Shown here: one piece after another, positions 12,506-15,358 of the stretch
Position numbering within the stretch: the first letter of the stretch is position 1
How the letters are laid out: the number at the start of each line of letters is the position of its first letter
Notes under the pieces: generated by a model
The model's database searches: none
Told to the model about the DNA's origin: nothing
What the model saw: the letters and a program-made list of their open reading frames with translations, nothing else
NCBI GenBank assembly: GCA_946479895.1
Contig: CAMLHT010000072.1
Location: 1-15,358 of the forward strand
DNA from: an uncultured Gemmatimonadota bacterium
Lineage (GTDB): Bacteria; Gemmatimonadota; Gemmatimonadetes; Gemmatimonadales; Gemmatimonadaceae
Reading direction: 5' to 3'
Length of the DNA stretch: 15,358 nucleotides
Position numbers and translations under genes: made by a program

Positions 12506-12894
12506 GAGTCGTCGCGCATCGCGTCGAACCAGCGGCGGGGAGGCTTCGCGCCGGCGGCGGCGGCAACGAGGCCATCGAGGACGATTCGCGTCTCGGCGAG
12601 CGAGAGCTGGCCGGCGCGGGCGCGCGCTTCGTCCTCGGTCGCGCCGCGGGCGACGTATCCGGATTCCAGGTGGCCTTCGGGCGACTGCGCCCCGATGCGC
12701 GCCCAGCGCACGAACAGGAAGAACGCTCCCCAGGGCGGGGACTCCTCCGGCTCGTGCTGCGTCAGGATCTCGACGCTGTACGAATAGCCGTCCGCGCCCT
12801 CGAACGCCGCCGGGCGGTCGTGCACGGCCATGTAGCCGCCAATGGTGTTCGCGTCCCCCTTCGAGTGATCGGCAGGGCGGAACTGACCGGCCAT
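12502..12894 (-). CDS. Hypothetical protein between proline dehydrogenase and RsgA genes
   Basis: The product has 130 residues and I do not recognise the family. The fold seems mixed: a beta-rich middle (GYMAVHDRPAAFEGADGYSY, then SVEILTQHE and WGAFFLFVRWARI), a loop with EGHLESGYVARG, a helix with ATEDEARARAGQLSLAETR and a C-terminal region AKPPRRWFDAMRDD. The aromatic-rich strand pair followed by an ATEDEA helix resembles small proteins in which a beta sheet packs on one helix. It has no Cys, no signal and no membrane segment. Its ATG overlaps the proline dehydrogenase TGA by one base and its own TGA overlaps the rsgA GTG, so the three are certainly one translationally coupled unit. Real coding is thus well supported even though the role is unknown. 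Confidence 0.82.
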   Translation of the reverse strand: MAGQFRPADHSKGDANTIGGYMAVHDRPAAFEGADGYSYSVEILTQHEPEESPPWGAFFLFVRWARIGAQSPEGHLESGYVARGATEDEARARAGQLSLAETRIVLDGLVAAAAGAKPPRRWFDAMRDDS

Positions 12895-13832
12895 CAGCGC
12901 TTGCCGCGACCTGCCATCTCGGCCATCACGCTTCCGGTGATGAACGCGACGTTCGCCGGGCGCTCGGCCAGTCGGCGCATGAGGTATGGGTACCACTGCG
13001 TGCCGAACGGCACGTAGACGCGCATGCGATAGCCATCGCGGACGAGCTGCTCCTGCACGTCGCGGCGGATGCCGTAGAGCATCTGGAACTCGAACCGGCT
13101 CGGATCGATTCCATTCGCCTTCGCGAACGACCTGGTGGCGTCGATCATGCGCGGATCGTGCGTCGCGATGCCGGGATAGTTGCCGTTCTTCAGCAGCTCC
13201 TGCATGCACGTCACGTAGTTGCGGTCGACCTCCGCCTTGTCCTGATAGGCGACGGTCGCCGGCTCCTTGTACGCGCCCTTGCAGAGGCGGACCCGGCAAT
13301 GCGCGTCGTTGGCGCGGAGCACGTCGTCCTTCGTCCGATAGAGATAGCTCTGGAGCACGATGCCGACGTTCGCCTTGAACGACGGATACAGGCGGTCGTA
13401 GAAGAGCCGGAGCGTGCGATCCGTGTAGGCGCTGGATTCCATGTCCAGGCGCACGAACGAGCTCACCTCGCGCGCCCGCGTCAGCACGTCCTGCATGATC
13501 GAGACGCAGAGGTCCTCGGAGATGTCGAGGCCCATCGCCGTCAGCTTGACCGACACGTTGGCGTCGAGCCGCTGGTCGGCGATGCGCGCCAGCATCTCGA
13601 GATAGGCATCGCGGGCGTCGCGCGCTTCCTTCTCGTTCGTCACGCTCTCGCCAAGCAGGTCGAGCGTCGCGCTGATGCCCTTCTCGTTAAGCGCCTTCGT
13701 CGCCGCGAGCGCCTCGGTCAGCGTTTCACCGGCGACGAAGCGGCTGGCGAATCGCTTGGCGAGCGGGTTGCCGCGGACGAACCGGAAGATCTGCGGCTGA
13801 TTCGAGAGATAGAGCAGGGTCTGACGGAGCAT
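12894..13832 (-). CDS. Proline dehydrogenase (single-domain, PutB/PRODH type)
   Basis: The product has 312 residues from the ATG at 13830-13832 (AGGA three bases upstream). An in-frame GTG at 13856, with GAGGAG two bases before it, would add eight residues and is the alternative. The FAD-binding (beta/alpha)8 barrel is complete: SVKLT at 94-98, RLDME at 128-132, QSYL at 161-164, RLCKGAYKEP at 182-191, THD at 224-226, EFQMLYG at 248-254, VYVPFG at 272-277 and YLMRRLAERPANV at 283-295, where the paired arginines bind the substrate carboxylate. The enzyme oxidises L-proline to pyrroline-5-carboxylate and passes electrons to quinone, so it is probably peripheral to the inner membrane. It has no P5C dehydrogenase fusion and that gene is not in the window. 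It heads an operon with a small unknown gene and rsgA. Confidence 0.96.
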   Translation of the reverse strand: MLRQTLLYLSNQPQIFRFVRGNPLAKRFASRFVAGETLTEALAATKALNEKGISATLDLLGESVTNEKEARDARDAYLEMLARIADQRLDANVSVKLTAMGLDISEDLCVSIMQDVLTRAREVSSFVRLDMESSAYTDRTLRLFYDRLYPSFKANVGIVLQSYLYRTKDDVLRANDAHCRVRLCKGAYKEPATVAYQDKAEVDRNYVTCMQELLKNGNYPGIATHDPRMIDATRSFAKANGIDPSRFEFQMLYGIRRDVQEQLVRDGYRMRVYVPFGTQWYPYLMRRLAERPANVAFITGSVMAEMAGRGKR

Positions 13833-13891
13833 GTTTCCTGGAAGACGATGAAGCACTTCTCCTCGCCGGCGCGCGGGGCGACAGCCGCGGA

Positions 13892-13897
13892 AATATA
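13892..13897 (-). promoter_or_regulatory. -10-like element upstream of the proline dehydrogenase operon
   Basis: On the minus strand TATATT (plus-strand AATATA) lies about 35 bases before the GTG and 59 before the ATG of the proline dehydrogenase gene, inside the 98-base gap after the carboxypeptidase gene. TTGCGC lies upstream but only 13 bases away, too close for a standard -35 box, so only the -10 part is supported. Confidence 0.35.
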
Positions 13898-13930
13898 CGG
13901 CATGTCATCCGCGCAAAGTCCGGCGGAGGG

Positions 13931-15358
13931 CTATCGCGCCGGGCTCGTGCGAATGGTGGCGGGCTTCGTGACGCGCAGGACGGGATACGCCGACTGCGCG
14001 GCGACGAGACCCTCGAGGAAGCCCCAGCTCAGCAGACCATCGTCGTTCTCCGGCTCCAGCAGATAGAACGCGAGCAGGCCGTGGGGCTGGCCGCCGCGAA
14101 CGATGAAGCTGCCCGCCGCCAGCGTGCGCCGCGAGGCCTCGTCCCAGCGGCCGGGAGCGCTGCGCATGCGACGCGCCGACTCCGACTGACCCCGGTCGGC
14201 AACGGAGTCGATGAGGAACGCCTGCGCCGTGACCGCCACCGGCGCGCTGACCCGCTCGATACGGATCCCATGGAGATCGAGGATCGGGCGGAGAGCCGTC
14301 GCCGTCTTCGCATCGAACGCGTAGGCGAAGGGCAGCGTGCTGGTGAGGGTCGGGCGGAAGCTCACCATCATCGGCATCTTCACGAGCTTGACGATGCCCG
14401 TGCGCTCCCGGTTCCCGAGGCCCGCCTCGCGGCGGCTCGAGTCGACCAGGGGAGTGATCATCTCGACGCGCACGTCCTCGATGCGCGTGGTGTCCATCGC
14501 GGCGCGGATGGCGAGCGGCGGCGACGACGCCGGATCACGGCCCCATGCCGCCATCTGCGCATCGGCCATCGCCCCGAGCGCGATGACTTCCTTCCGATGC
14601 TCGGCGACGTACGACAGGGCCTCGGACACGAAATCGTACGTGGACGCCACCCGACGGGCGAACGGATCGTGCGAGAAGGCCTCGCTGAGAATCGAGAGGC
14701 GACCGCGCAGACCGTAGTAGTTGCTCCCGTAGCGCGCGTAGGGCTCGTAGGTCGAGAACACCCAGCCGCTGGACGGAATCGAGTCGGCGATCATCATCTC
14801 CAGCGAGACGTTGCCGCCGCCGGCACGCCCGGCCGCGGGCGCGGCCGGCTGGCTGATGCGGTTGGTCCGGTTGAACGTCGCCGTGTCGCAGGCGCGCATC
14901 GCCGGGGCATCGGGCTGAGGCTGCGCGCCGCGTCCGCGACCGCCGCCGAATCCGCCACCGCCGAGGGCTCCGCCGGGCGCGCCGCCGCCCGCCGGACGCG
15001 TCCGGCTGAAGTCCCCATAGTCGTTCACCTCGAAGCCATGGCGATCGCGCATGCGCTGGCGGATCACCGGCAGCATGGTGTCGGCGGCGTAGGCACGAGT
15101 CGTCACCGCGGTCGGTGTGAGCGTCGGCGAGTAGGTGAGCGCGTAGCCGTGAATGGACCCGTCGGTGGTGTGGAGGTCCATGAAGAGGTCGGGGCTCCAG
15201 CGGTTCAGCATGCGCAGCGACGCCCTGGTCTCCGGAGCATCGGCGCTGACGTAATCGCGATTCAGGTTCCAGCCGCACGACGTCGTGCGGGTGCCGACGA
15301 GCTCGGGGCCGTTCTGTGCGCCGCGATTCCGCGACTGGATGTCGAAGTGCTCGTTGCC
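13931..15358 (-). CDS. M14-family zinc carboxypeptidase, C-terminal part (runs off the right edge)
   Basis: 475 residues are visible; the frame stays open to the right edge, so the N-terminus, including the signal peptide and the HxxE zinc motif, lies outside. In visible numbering, N33-R34 (WNLNRDYVSADAPET) is the pair that binds the substrate carboxylate, H63 in MDLHTTDGS is the third zinc ligand, and E226 in RLSILSEAFSHDPF is the probable catalytic glutamate, so the active site seems intact. Between them, around residues 123-180, lies a low-complexity insert rich in Gly, Arg, Ala, Pro and Gln (coded at about 14820-14992). The remaining 240 or so residues form a C-terminal domain, with FIVRGGQPHGLLAFYLLEPE near the end, common to large secreted M14 peptidases. 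It probably trims peptides outside the cytoplasm. An internal ATG at 15211 is not the start, because conserved M14 sequence continues upstream. Confidence 0.9.
   Translation of the reverse strand, partial: GNEHFDIQSRNRGAQNGPELVGTRTTSCGWNLNRDYVSADAPETRASLRMLNRWSPDLFMDLHTTDGSIHGYALTYSPTLTPTAVTTRAYAADTMLPVIRQRMRDRHGFEVNDYGDFSRTRPAGGGAPGGALGGGGFGGGRGRGAQPQPDAPAMRACDTATFNRTNRISQPAAPAAGRAGGGNVSLEMMIADSIPSSGWVFSTYEPYARYGSNYYGLRGRLSILSEAFSHDPFARRVASTYDFVSEALSYVAEHRKEVIALGAMADAQMAAWGRDPASSPPLAIRAAMDTTRIEDVRVEMITPLVDSSRREAGLGNRERTGIVKLVKMPMMVSFRPTLTSTLPFAYAFDAKTATALRPILDLHGIRIERVSAPVAVTAQAFLIDSVADRGQSESARRMRSAPGRWDEASRRTLAAGSFIVRGGQPHGLLAFYLLEPENDDGLLSWGFLEGLVAAQSAYPVLRVTKPATIRTSPAR

Overview
The window is GC-rich chromosomal DNA, densely coded, with no tRNA, rRNA, CRISPR array, insertion sequence or phage gene that I can see. 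Many genes overlap by 1 to 4 bases and intergenic gaps are short. The gene content (an Ig-like repeat lipoprotein, a secreted M14 zinc carboxypeptidase with a Gly/Pro-rich insert, paired secreted proteins of unknown role, an ECF sigma factor and single-domain proline dehydrogenase) looks most like an environmental Gemmatimonadota genome. Acidobacteriota is the main alternative. This assignment rests on family resemblance, not on a marker gene.

Left part (1-4482): the end of a 2-oxoacid dehydrogenase E1 beta subunit meets, tail to tail, a leftward pair of diverged paralogous secreted proteins. The gap between them is almost entirely a heptamer repeat array that inverts on itself and forms a long perfect hairpin. 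A TerC-family membrane protein follows, then a small hypothetical protein, an HNH nuclease gene with a TTG start, an 88-residue hypothetical protein with a promoter placed as for a leaderless message, and a thioredoxin-fold [2Fe-2S] ferredoxin.

Middle part (4528-9767): a rightward run encodes an alpha/beta hydrolase, a CsaA-type tRNA-binding protein and an OsmC-family protein. It converges on, and overlaps by 67 bases, a leftward ECF sigma factor. Next come an EamA-type exporter and, translationally coupled to it, a stand-alone LigD-type 3'-phosphoesterase with a long histone-H1-like Lys/Ala/Thr/Arg tail. A small leftward gene then encodes what looks like a circularly permuted acyl-carrier-protein fold lacking the normal DSL site. 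It is divergent from a GntR/FCD regulator.

Right part (9916-15358): an Ig-like-domain lipoprotein converges, with a 20-base overlap, on a tightly coupled leftward operon of proline dehydrogenase, a 130-residue unknown protein and RsgA (ribosome-assembly GTPase). The C-terminal part of an M14 carboxypeptidase runs off the right edge.

The two most unusual items are the self-inverting heptamer array (221-338) and the apparently permuted ACP-like protein (8627-8887). The H1-tailed phosphoesterase is third. I do not see a complete new multi-gene defence or biosynthetic system.
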